From positions 1 to 51,354 of the forward strand of contig CASELE010000008.1 in the NCBI GenBank assembly GCA_949288735.1: a stretch of DNA of 51,354 bases. Direction: 5' to 3'. This document shows positions 45,288-51,354 of this stretch, piece by piece. The position numbers and the translations under genes are program-made. The notes beneath the pieces were generated by a model, which was given only the letters and a program-made list of their open reading frames with translations, did no database searches and had not been told where the DNA came from. Each line of letters opens with the position of its first letter. Within the stretch, counting starts at the first letter, position 1. The stretch comes from an uncultured Alistipes sp. Its GTDB lineage: Bacteria > Bacteroidota > Bacteroidia > Bacteroidales > Rikenellaceae.

Positions 45288-46358
45288 TTATTGTTGGCAT
45301 TCCTTTCCGATTCTGTCATTCAATGCTAACAGCAATTTGTCTGAGAAGTTGAAAATATCATTGATAGATTGAATCTCTACCTTCTCCTCTCCATTTTCTT
45401 TGGGGAACGCGATATATAGGTACGTCCCGAAGTAGAACCTGCAAATCCATTTCCATCTGCAATCGTCTATGGACACGACAAAGTATGTCTTGTAATCCTT
45501 ATAGGTGATACGCGAAATATCCACTTCTTTTGCAAGGATTCCACGAACGATATTATACCCATCTATCTCTTCTTGGGTGGTAATAATACTGTTGTCGGCC
45601 GGTGGTTGCACTTCTTCCTCTGGGGTCGAGGTGTCTTTTCCGGTATCTGTTTCCATTGCGGTTTTAAGCCGCTCGTTTATAATGTCATTGATATATGAAC
45701 CGATAGCTTTCTTTACTATTGGGGTGAATTGGTCTATCACTTTGGCTGTAATCTGTCCGGGCATATCTATTTTACGACACAGATAGCGGACGAACTCGAT
45801 GGACGGATTTGTCAGTTCTTGGGATATAACTGATTTTATCTCTGTGGTATTCTTGAGGTCGCTTGCGGAGGACAAAATAGAATCCACGTCGAAATATGAC
45901 TTATGAAACCGTTTCAATTCCTCGATTTGATTATCCTTCAAATCAAGCATATTGACCTCTAAAAACGGTTTTTCATCCATGATGTTGGATTCTGCCAAAT
46001 CGGTATAGAACCGATAGACAATCCCGTTTGTAAGAACTCCAAAACGAGCTCTGGAAACTGTAAAATAGCGTAGCAGTTGGTTGTCGTGCAAATTGAGGTC
46101 TTGAGACCAATGTTTGCACTCGATTAAGATCACGGGGTTACCATCCTTGAAGATGGCATAGTCGATTTTCTCGCCCTTCTTCGTGCCGATGTCACACGTC
46201 ATTTCAGGCAGCACCTCCAACGGGTTAAATACATCATAACCAAGAGCACTAATGAAGGGAAGAATCAACGCATTCTTCGTAGCCTCTTCTGTGGGCAGGC
46301 TATCCTTGAGCTTTTCGATTCGCCCCGGAATTTGCTTGATTGAATCTTTGAAATCCAT
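45288..46358 (-). CDS. Orphan protein with type I restriction HsdR N-terminal-like nuclease domain
   Basis: A 356-aa protein whose first about 170 residues resemble the HSDR_N/COG4748 domain. EEATKNALILPFISALGYDVF is preceded by conserved acids, and the nuclease core is Asp66 (KIDYAIF), Glu80 and Lys82 (VILIECKHW), a PD-(D/E)xK pattern. RARFGVLTNGIVYRFYTD is also typical. There is no helicase motor, and no methylase or specificity gene nearby, so it is not a type I restriction system. The C-terminal part has an acidic linker (TPEEEVQPP) and then a domain I do not recognise (IDDCRWKWICRFYFG). It is AT-rich cargo next to a tRNA, consistent with transfer. A role in phage defence is conjecture. 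Confidence 0.75.
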   Translation of the reverse strand: MDFKDSIKQIPGRIEKLKDSLPTEEATKNALILPFISALGYDVFNPLEVLPEMTCDIGTKKGEKIDYAIFKDGNPVILIECKHWSQDLNLHDNQLLRYFTVSRARFGVLTNGIVYRFYTDLAESNIMDEKPFLEVNMLDLKDNQIEELKRFHKSYFDVDSILSSASDLKNTTEIKSVISQELTNPSIEFVRYLCRKIDMPGQITAKVIDQFTPIVKKAIGSYINDIINERLKTAMETDTGKDTSTPEEEVQPPADNSIITTQEEIDGYNIVRGILAKEVDISRITYKDYKTYFVVSIDDCRWKWICRFYFGTYLYIAFPKENGEEKVEIQSINDIFNFSDKLLLALNDRIGKECQQ

Positions 46359-46372
46359 ATATAAAATAGTAA

Positions 46373-46503
46373 CGTGGGCGCTCCTGTTGGTTTAGAGGTA
46401 TCGCCAAACACCTGAATCCCTAACAAGGAAAATGCCCACGCATATACGCAGGCATCTACCATTGCTTTTAAGGGCTTCGATGAAATTGGCGATTTCCTAA
46501 ACC
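46373..46503. other. Structured non-coding element upstream of the HsdR-N-domain gene
   Basis: The gap from 46359 to 46596 holds strong inverted repeats. GGTTTAG and ATCGCCAA (46389-46407) pair with TTGGCGAT and CTAAACC (46486-46503). CGTGGGC (46373-46379) pairs with GCCCACG (46434-46440). Because the second pair interleaves with the first, the two stems together would form a pseudoknot. The element ends 14 bases before the nuclease-domain start. I do not recognise it; a structured leader RNA or a mobile-element end are candidates. Confidence 0.5.
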
Positions 46504-46533
46504 TCAAACAATAGCAAACGCTATATTTTGCCT

Positions 46534-46556
46534 CAAAAATAAGCAAAGCTTTTTAT
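46534..46556 (-). terminator. AT-rich hairpin after the small membrane-protein gene
   Basis: On the minus strand ATAAAAAGC, TTT, GCTTATTTTTG form a weak stem with a T-rich tail, 41 bases after the stop at 46597. The same bases include TATTTTTG, which could instead be a promoter box for the nuclease-domain gene. Confidence 0.4.
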
Positions 46557-46596
46557 ATGGGCAGGATTTGAGGTTAGAATATTATTTGCTACTCAA

Positions 46597-46899
46597 TCAG
46601 ATAAATCGCCGGACAACGGCAAAATTTTTCCGATACACTATCACAAAGATTGCCAGCACAATCCAAAAGCCTTTCATCCGTGTTTGTTGCCACCATGTCA
46701 ATTCTCGTTCGACCGGTACGGCCTTTTCAATAATTTTGCATCGATAAACGAGGCTATCCCGATAGATTATCTCTTTTTCGGTTGGTACGGGCTTTTTCTG
46801 CGGCTTATTTACCAGCGAGTGGAACAATGCCCGTCGGGCCTTTTGGATTTCAATAGGGGCACTCATAGTGGCTGCGACCTCGCTTGCTTGGCAGCTCAT
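46597..46899 (-). CDS. Small hypothetical protein with one C-terminal membrane helix
   Basis: A 100-aa protein of unknown function (or 89 aa from the ATG at 46866). It is mostly polar and basic, then WWQQTRM and a hydrophobic helix at about 76-90 (GFWIVLAIFVIVY), with a basic cytoplasmic tail. Similar small proteins occur in Bacteroidetes mobile elements, an impression and not a search result. It starts 43 bases after the end of the Gdx gene on the same strand and lies at the right end of the AT-rich segment. Confidence 0.5.
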   Translation of the reverse strand: MSCQASEVAATMSAPIEIQKARRALFHSLVNKPQKKPVPTEKEIIYRDSLVYRCKIIEKAVPVERELTWWQQTRMKGFWIVLAIFVIVYRKNFAVVRRFI

Positions 46900-46942
46900 C
46901 CAAGCGATAGCATGAACGATAGGAAGGCCAATGATAATGCCG

Positions 46943-47263
46943 TCAAACCATTTTCAAGCCCACGACCGAGGCTATCAATGTAACGATGAAGAACAACCGG
47001 AGAAACGATACGGGCTCGTGGAAAAACACGATGCCCAGCACGACCGTGCCTACCGCGCCGATGCCCGTCCACACGGGATAGGCCGTGCCGATAGGCAATG
47101 TCTGCACGGCCCTGGCGAGCAAGAGCATGCTCAGCCCGAGACAGACAAGGAACCCGGCACCCCAAAGATACCATTCGGTGCCCGACGCCTCTTTCATCTT
47201 GCCCAAACAAAAAGCGAAACCGGACTCAAAGAATCCGGCAACAATCAGAATAATCCAGTTCAT
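46943..47263 (-). CDS. Small multidrug resistance family exporter, Gdx/SugE type
   Basis: A 106-aa protein with four membrane helices. The conserved central Glu of the first helix lies in AGFFESGFAF. The signature LPIGTAYPVWTGIGAVGTVV matches the Gdx (SugE) subgroup better than EmrE. Gdx proteins work as dual-topology dimers exchanging guanidinium for protons. The short leader leaves no room for a guanidine riboswitch. The gene is single, with its own promoter. Confidence 0.85.
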   Translation of the reverse strand: MNWIILIVAGFFESGFAFCLGKMKEASGTEWYLWGAGFLVCLGLSMLLLARAVQTLPIGTAYPVWTGIGAVGTVVLGIVFFHEPVSFLRLFFIVTLIASVVGLKMV

Positions 47264-47300
47264 ACGGCTTTCTTATCTCTGCGACAATATAATGTGCGTG

Positions 47301-47331
47301 CAAAGGTAACGCGATTCTCCCATTCATGCAA
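47301..47331 (-). promoter_or_regulatory. Promoter of the Gdx-type exporter
   Basis: TTG (47331-47329), 20 bases, then TACCTTTG (47308-47301) on the minus strand, a full match. The leader is about 30 nt. Confidence 0.75.
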
Positions 47332-47406
47332 CGTCCCGGGCAATCGGATGCTCCCCGCCCGCAGCCGCCCGGGAGTCCCCTCCGGAGAGCGAAAGAGGAG
47401 CCCGGC

Positions 47407-47431
47407 AAAAAAAGAGCCCCGAACGGGGCTC
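47407..47431 (-). terminator. Intrinsic terminator after tRNA-Leu(UAG)
   Basis: On the minus strand GAGCCCC pairs with GGGGCTC and seven Ts follow (47413-47407). It starts 7 bases past the tRNA. Confidence 0.92.
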
Positions 47432-47437
47432 CCGGTG

Positions 47438-47519
47438 TGCGGATAAAGGGACTCGAACCCCCACGCCGTAAGGCATCAGATCCTAAGTCTGACGTGGCTA
47501 CCAATTACACCATATCCGC
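47438..47519 (-). tRNA. tRNA-Leu, anticodon UAG
   Basis: An 82-base class II tRNA. The acceptor arms GCGGATA and TATCCGC pair fully and the discriminator is A. The D arm has AATTGGTAG. The anticodon stem TCAGA/TCTGA encloses CTTAGGA, giving anticodon TAG for CUN codons. The T loop is TTCGAGT. CCA is not encoded. The variable arm is TGCCTTACGGCG. Confidence 0.95.
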
Positions 47520-47530
47520 AGCTTGCGGCA

Positions 47531-47538
47531 CAAAGGTA
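47531..47538 (-). promoter_or_regulatory. Promoter -7 box of tRNA-Leu(UAG)
   Basis: TACCTTTG on the minus strand ends 11 bases before the tRNA. The -33 element is not clear. Confidence 0.6.
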
Positions 47539-47591
47539 GGAATTTTTTTCGAAAGCCGCGGAAGAGAAGAGCCATATCCGGCTATTTTACC

Positions 47592-47599
47592 TAATTTTG
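47592..47599 (+). promoter_or_regulatory. Promoter -7 box of the flavoprotein/glycosyltransferase operon
   Basis: TAATTTTG matches TAnnTTTG, 42 bases before the ATG at 47642. It is divergent from the tRNA promoter. Confidence 0.5.
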
Positions 47600-47641
47600 C
47601 GGCTGCGGAGCCCGCTCCGCCGAACGGATACGCCGACGACC

Positions 47642-49198
47642 ATGCCCCACACCGTCACACTGCAGCTCACGCCCCGCGAGGCGGCCGACGCGAAGACCTA
47701 CACCGCGCTGGCGGCACACCGCATAGGACTGAAAGATACGGACATCGCCCTCGCCCGCGTCATCAAGCGCTCGATCGATGCGCGGCGCGGCGCCCCGAAG
47801 GTGCTCCTCACGCTCGAGCTCTATGCCGACAGCGAACCGCAGCCCGGCCCCATACACTTCGACTATCCGTCGGTCGCCGGCGCCACGGAAGTGGTCGTTG
47901 TCGGGTCGGGTCCGGCCGGACTCTTCGCCGCGCTGCGGCTCATCGAGCTGGGGCTGCGTCCCGTGTTGCTCGAACGCGGCAAGGCCGTCGCCGAACGCAA
48001 GCGCGACATCGCACAGATCAACCGCAACGGAGCGGTCGACCCCGATTCGAACTACGCCTTCGGCGAGGGGGGCGCCGGCACCTTCTCCGACGGCAAGCTC
48101 TTCACGCGCAGCAAGAAGCGGGGCGACTACCGCCGGGTGCTGGAGACGCTCGTCTTTCACGGCGCCGAGCCCGAAATCTGCTACGACGCCCATCCCCATA
48201 TCGGCACCGACCGGCTGCCGCGCATCCTTTCGAACATCTGCCGCACGATCCGCGAGGCGGGCGGTTCGGTCCTCTTCGGCCGCAAGGTGACGGGGCTGCT
48301 GCTGCGCGACGGCCGCATCGGCGGCGTCTGCTGCGGCGACGAACGCATCGAAGGGGCGGCCGTGGTGCTCGCCACGGGCCACTCGGCCCGCGACATCTAC
48401 GGGCTGCTGCACGGGGCGGGACTTCGGCTCGAGGCCAAGCCCTTCGCCATGGGGGTGCGCATCGAACATCCGCAGCCGCTCATCGACTCGATACAGTACC
48501 GCCGGCCCGAGCGGGGTCCCTACCTGCCGGCGGCCTCCTATTCGCTCGTGAGCCAGGAGGCCGGCCGCGGCGTCTACTCCTTCTGCATGTGTCCGGGCGG
48601 CTTCATCGTACCGGCCATGACCGACGCCGCACAGTCGGTCGTCAACGGCATGTCGCCCAGCGGCCGCACGTCGCCCTACGCCAACTCGGGCCTCGTCACC
48701 GAGGTGCGGCCCGAGGACTTCGCCCACCTGCGCGACGCGTGGGGCGAACTGGCCGGGCTGCGCCTGCAGCAGGAGTTCGAGGAGCTGGCCCGCCGCGAAG
48801 GGGGCGCCCGCCAGGTGGCTCCGGCCCAGCGCGTCGCCGACTTCGTCGCCGGACGCGCCAGCGACTCGCTGCCTCCGTGCTCCTACATTCCGGGCATCGT
48901 GCCCTCGCGGCTCGACCGCTGGATGCCCCCCTTCATCGCCGAGCGGCTCCGGGCGGGTCTGGCGACCTTCGGCCGCCGCATGCGGGGCTTCGTCACGAAC
49001 GAGGCGGTGGTCGTCGGCGTCGAATCGCGCACCTCGACCCCCGTACGCATTCCGCGCGACTCCGCGACGCTCATGCATCCCGAAGCCGAGGGGCTCTTCC
49101 CCACGGGCGAGGGGGCCGGCTATGCGGGCGGCATCGTCTCGGCGGCGCTCGACGGCATACGCGCGGCCGACGCCGCAGCCCGCTACATAACGCATTGA
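47642..49198 (+). CDS. FAD-dependent oxidoreductase, COG2509 family
   Basis: A 518-aa flavoprotein of unknown substrate. An N-terminal domain of about 80 residues precedes the dinucleotide loop VVVGSGPAGLFAALRLIE. NYAFGEGGAGTFSDGKL and ATGHSARDIYGLL are hallmarks of the widespread uncharacterised COG2509 dehydrogenases. The C-terminal GEGAGYAGGIVSAALDG closes the FAD site. The ATG at 47642 was chosen over an upstream frame start that overlaps the promoter region. It is first in a three-gene operon, 11 bases before the glycosyltransferase. No functional link between them is evident. Confidence 0.88.
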   Translation: MPHTVTLQLTPREAADAKTYTALAAHRIGLKDTDIALARVIKRSIDARRGAPKVLLTLELYADSEPQPGPIHFDYPSVAGATEVVVVGSGPAGLFAALRLIELGLRPVLLERGKAVAERKRDIAQINRNGAVDPDSNYAFGEGGAGTFSDGKLFTRSKKRGDYRRVLETLVFHGAEPEICYDAHPHIGTDRLPRILSNICRTIREAGGSVLFGRKVTGLLLRDGRIGGVCCGDERIEGAAVVLATGHSARDIYGLLHGAGLRLEAKPFAMGVRIEHPQPLIDSIQYRRPERGPYLPAASYSLVSQEAGRGVYSFCMCPGGFIVPAMTDAAQSVVNGMSPSGRTSPYANSGLVTEVRPEDFAHLRDAWGELAGLRLQQEFEELARREGGARQVAPAQRVADFVAGRASDSLPPCSYIPGIVPSRLDRWMPPFIAERLRAGLATFGRRMRGFVTNEAVVVGVESRTSTPVRIPRDSATLMHPEAEGLFPTGEGAGYAGGIVSAALDGIRAADAAARYITH

Positions 49199-49209
49199 CC
49201 GAGGAGACC

Positions 49210-50094
49210 ATGTATTCGATCATCTGCTGCTCCGTCCGCCCCGCCGAGGCCGCCGCGCTCGAACGCAACGTGGCCGAGACCATAGGCGTCCCCTACGAAT
49301 TCATCGCCTTCGACAACCGCGGCACCGGGCTCGGCATCGGCGAGGTCTACAACCGCTGCGCCGCCCGGGCGCGCTACGACCTGCTCTGCTTCGTGCACGA
49401 GGACGTGCGCTTCCGCACCCCGGCATGGGGCGCGCTTCTCGCCCCGCGGCTGCAGCGGCCCGACACGGGCGTGGTGGGATTCGCCGGCAGCATCGTGAAG
49501 CTGCGGCGGCTGACGGGCTGGAACACCTGCAACCGCGACCTGCGGACCCACTACGTACAGGGGATGCGGGGCGGGCTCCATCCGCGCCTGATCAACCCCG
49601 CAGGCGAGGAGTTCTCGCCCGTGGTGACGCTCGACGGTCTCTGTCTCCTCGCCCGGCGCGAGGTCTGGCGCGAGAGCCCCTTCGACACCGCCGCATTCCC
49701 CGGCTTCCACGGCTACGACCTCGACTTCACGCTCGCGACAGCGCAGCGCCGCACGAACTACGTGTGCCACACGGTGCTCGTCGAGCACCGCTCCGAAGGC
49801 TCCTTCTCGCACGCCTGGCTCGACGCCATGGGACGGCTCCACGACAAGTGGGCCGCCGGGCTGCCGATATGCGCCACGCCGCTTCCGGCCGCCGAGCTGG
49901 AGCGCTACGATCGGCTGGGCGAGGCCCACTTCATCAGGTTCATGTGGCAGAAGGGGTGCTTCGATGTCCGCGGCCTGAGCCACGCCGCGGCGTACATCCG
50001 CCGCCACCCCGTCTCGGGCACCGCCTGGGGGCTGCTGCCCAAATATGCGAAATACCGGCTCCGGAGCCTGCTCCGCCGCCCGAAAAGCGAATAA
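49210..50094 (+). CDS. Glycosyltransferase, StrF-like GT2 domain
   Basis: A 294-aa cytoplasmic protein resembling the StrF-type GT2-like domain (Glyco_tranf_2_5). It begins MYSIICCSVRPAEAAALE. It has IAFDNRGTGLGIGEVYN and the acidic LCFVHEDVRF, which is the likely metal/nucleotide-sugar site. The later FPGFHGYDLDFTL resembles the acceptor-side Asp motif. The same frame stays open far upstream out of register with the flavoprotein gene, so the ATG at 49210 is the real start. It is 11 bases after the flavoprotein and 4 bases before the DUF5672 gene. The sugar and acceptor are unknown; cell-surface glycan is likely. Confidence 0.82.
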   Translation: MYSIICCSVRPAEAAALERNVAETIGVPYEFIAFDNRGTGLGIGEVYNRCAARARYDLLCFVHEDVRFRTPAWGALLAPRLQRPDTGVVGFAGSIVKLRRLTGWNTCNRDLRTHYVQGMRGGLHPRLINPAGEEFSPVVTLDGLCLLARREVWRESPFDTAAFPGFHGYDLDFTLATAQRRTNYVCHTVLVEHRSEGSFSHAWLDAMGRLHDKWAAGLPICATPLPAAELERYDRLGEAHFIRFMWQKGCFDVRGLSHAAAYIRRHPVSGTAWGLLPKYAKYRLRSLLRRPKSE

Positions 50095-50098
50095 TCCG

Positions 50099-50929
50099 AT
50101 GCAAGACCCGAACCGCTCCGCCACGTCACGGCGGCAGGCCGTCGTCGTCGTCCCCGTCTACCGGCCCGCACTCACCCCCGACGAGCGGGCCTCGCTCGCA
50201 CAGACGGTACGCACGCTGGGAGGCTGGCCCCTCGTGCTGCTCCACCCCGAAGGGATGGACCCCGCGCCCCTTCTCGGGGAGTTCCCGCAGCTGCGGCCCC
50301 TCGCCGTCTCGGACGAATGGCTCGGCACGCGCAACGGCATCGCCGGCTACAACCGCATGATGCTCTCCGGAGCCTTCTACGACCTCTTCGCCGGCACGGA
50401 GTACCTGCTCGTCTGCCACACCGACGCCTGGATCTTCCGCGACGAGCTGGCCGGCTGGTGCGCCCGCGGCTACGACTGCGTCGCGGCCCCCTGGGTGCGG
50501 CGTCCGGTCTACGACCTGCCCCTCGTGCGGCAGTGGATGGCGCTGCGCCGCCGGCAGGCCGACCGTCGGGGCGCGGTGCTGCGCCAGCATCTCTACGGCC
50601 GTATCGGCAACGGAGGTCTCTCGCTGCGGCGCGTGGAGGCCTTCCGTTCGGCCTGCGACCGCTACCGCACCGAAGCCGCCTGCTTCGCCTCGGTGCGTCA
50701 CCATCTCTGCAACGAGGATGTCTTCTGGGCCACCGTCCCCGCCGATTTCCGCTATCCCGACTGGCGCGAGGCCCTCGGATTCGCCTTCGACACGAATCCG
50801 GGCTGCTGCTACCGCCTCAACGGCGGAGAGCTCCCCTTCGGCTGCCACGGCTGGTCGAAGCCCCGCATGCGCCGCTTCTGGAGCTTCTTCATCCATCCCG
50901 ACGAACTGCCCGGCCCGGCCGTAAAGTAA
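50099..50929 (+). CDS. DUF5672 family protein, putative glycosyltransferase partner
   Basis: A 276-aa protein with the DUF5672 pattern: VVVVPVYRPALTPDE at the start, a DxD-like CHTDAWIF, GRIGNGGLSLRRVEAF in the middle, CNEDVFWAT, and GCHGWSK near the end. The family is often found beside glycosyltransferases and is thought to have a GT-A-like fold, known from family context only. It starts 4 bases after the StrF-like gene and is the end of the operon. Confidence 0.82.
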   Translation: MQDPNRSATSRRQAVVVVPVYRPALTPDERASLAQTVRTLGGWPLVLLHPEGMDPAPLLGEFPQLRPLAVSDEWLGTRNGIAGYNRMMLSGAFYDLFAGTEYLLVCHTDAWIFRDELAGWCARGYDCVAAPWVRRPVYDLPLVRQWMALRRRQADRRGAVLRQHLYGRIGNGGLSLRRVEAFRSACDRYRTEAACFASVRHHLCNEDVFWATVPADFRYPDWREALGFAFDTNPGCCYRLNGGELPFGCHGWSKPRMRRFWSFFIHPDELPGPAVK

Positions 50930-50935
50930 AAGAGC

Positions 50936-50962
50936 GTCGGGCGGCCGTTGCGGCCGCCCGAC
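50936..50962. terminator. Perfect 12-bp hairpin after the glycosyltransferase operon
   Basis: GTCGGGCGGCCG (50936-50947) pairs with CGGCCGCCCGAC (50951-50962) around TTG, 6 bases past the DUF5672 stop. No T-run follows. It lies between convergent genes and may serve both. Confidence 0.6.
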
Positions 50963-51019
50963 ACCGTGCCCCTCGGGAACTCGCGGAGCGTTGTCCTGCT
51001 GTTCCTCTTAGAATATGTT

Positions 51020-51354
51020 TCAGTTTTGACGCTGCAACGTAAGTGGAACACCATCACTGCCGGTCGCATACTGCCAGCCTGTACCTGCGGCGGTCAATAC
51101 CGAGTTCATGTGGTCCATGGCTTCCGTCCAGTCGCCGCTCGTCACTTTGGTGGTTCCGCCGGTGCCTACCTGGTCTTCACCGATGCCTTGTGTCTGGCCG
51201 TTGTCTCCCCAGTAGCAGGCGGTGATGATACCGCCACCAAACATGGAGTCCTTGAAGTTCCGTCCCGCCACGCCGCCTGTGGCTCCTCCCGGGCCGCTGA
51301 CAGTCCCTTTGGCATGGTAGCAGGCAGTCAGGATGCCTAAATTGTTGCTTCCCG
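51020..51354 (-). CDS. C-terminal fragment of a repetitive surface protein (cut by window edge)
   Basis: The last 111 codons of a larger minus-strand gene that continues past the window. The frame is open to the edge. Two copies of an ILTACYHAKG / IITACYWGDNG-type motif are spaced by a Gly-rich stretch (GPGGATGGVAGRNF). This pattern is typical of large Bacteroidetes cell-surface proteins with tandem GLUG-like or related repeats. The C terminus (TAAGTGWQYATGSDGVPLTL) lacks an obvious sorting domain. The DNA is less GC-rich than its neighbours. The start and full domain content cannot be seen. Confidence 0.7.
   Translation of the reverse strand, partial: GSNNLGILTACYHAKGTVSGPGGATGGVAGRNFKDSMFGGGIITACYWGDNGQTQGIGEDQVGTGGTTKVTSGDWTEAMDHMNSVLTAAGTGWQYATGSDGVPLTLQRQN

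Noticed and set aside
45288..46358. A type I restriction-modification system
   Set aside because: Only an HsdR-N-like nuclease domain is present. The helicase motor, HsdM and HsdS are absent nearby.
46265..46546. A 93-codon minus-strand frame covering the structured element
   Set aside because: It overlaps the nuclease-domain gene in another register and passes through the inverted repeats. The repeats explain the conserved look better than coding does.
46943..47331. A guanidine riboswitch before the Gdx-type exporter
   Set aside because: The predicted leader is only about 30 nt, too short for any guanidine riboswitch class.
44717..47519. An integrated element bounded by tRNA att sites
   Set aside because: No integrase and no direct repeat of the tRNA-Leu 3' end were seen downstream. 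The second tRNA-Leu is a different, oppositely oriented gene.
47591..49195. Minus-strand open frame opposite the flavoprotein
   Set aside because: Antisense shadow of a gene with a clear FAD-binding motif and operon position.
1..51354. CRISPR array, rRNA operon or complete insertion sequence
   Set aside because: No evenly spaced short repeats, no rRNA-like stretches and no transposase frame were seen.

Overview
The window looks like a chromosomal segment of a GC-rich member of the Bacteroidales, most like Alistipes/Rikenellaceae. That placement is an inference from four things: many copies of the Bacteroidetes sigma promoter box TAnnTTTG, several with an upstream TTG or TTTG at 19-20 nt; a single-chain PurL with its glutaminase domain fused; the family-restricted outer-membrane and lipoprotein genes; and the quinol:fumarate reductase order C-A-B. 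Most of the sequence is GC-rich (39 of 60 bases at 21001-21060). One stretch, about 44.84-46.9 kb, is clearly AT-rich (21 of 60 bases G/C at 45301-45360).

Left half (0-23.6 kb), all on the minus strand: two adjacent nucleotide-synthesis operons. The purine operon reads purE-purK-purL-purC-purF-purM-purN-purH-purD-folD (12938 down to 56). It covers PRPP to IMP except for purB, and folD supplies the formyl donor used by PurN and PurH. The pyrimidine operon reads pyrC-carA-carB-pyrK-pyrD-pyrF-(glutaredoxin-like)-pyrE-pyrB (23561 down to 13315) and encodes every step to UMP. Each operon has a strong promoter followed by a leader with an intrinsic-terminator hairpin just before the first gene. In both leaders a short open frame runs into or through that hairpin. 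This is the layout of transcription attenuation by a leader peptide, as in E. coli pyrBI. PyrB carries a C-terminal zinc domain like the one in the regulatory chain PyrI, but the PyrI nucleotide-binding domain is absent.

Middle (23.7-37.5 kb): zupT, mutY, a polyprenol-phosphate mannosyltransferase, an AlkD-like DNA alkylation repair protein, a GNAT acetyltransferase with an AsmA-like protein, a membrane pyrophosphatase (hppA), the three-subunit fumarate reductase/succinate dehydrogenase, and 5-formyl-THF cyclo-ligase.

Right third (37.5-51.35 kb): a lipoprotein with four FN3-like domains preceded by a compact structured RNA, an outer-membrane barrel/lipoprotein pair, uvrC, and tRNA-Leu(CAA). 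Next comes a small AT-rich insertion with an orphan HsdR-N-type nuclease-domain protein, two small membrane proteins and a highly structured non-coding stretch. It is followed by a Gdx/SugE exporter, tRNA-Leu(UAG), a three-gene operon (COG2509 flavoprotein, StrF-like glycosyltransferase, DUF5672 protein), and the 3' end of a repetitive surface protein cut by the window edge. The first 18 bases are a perfect KpnI-XhoI-KpnI palindrome and may be a cloning linker.
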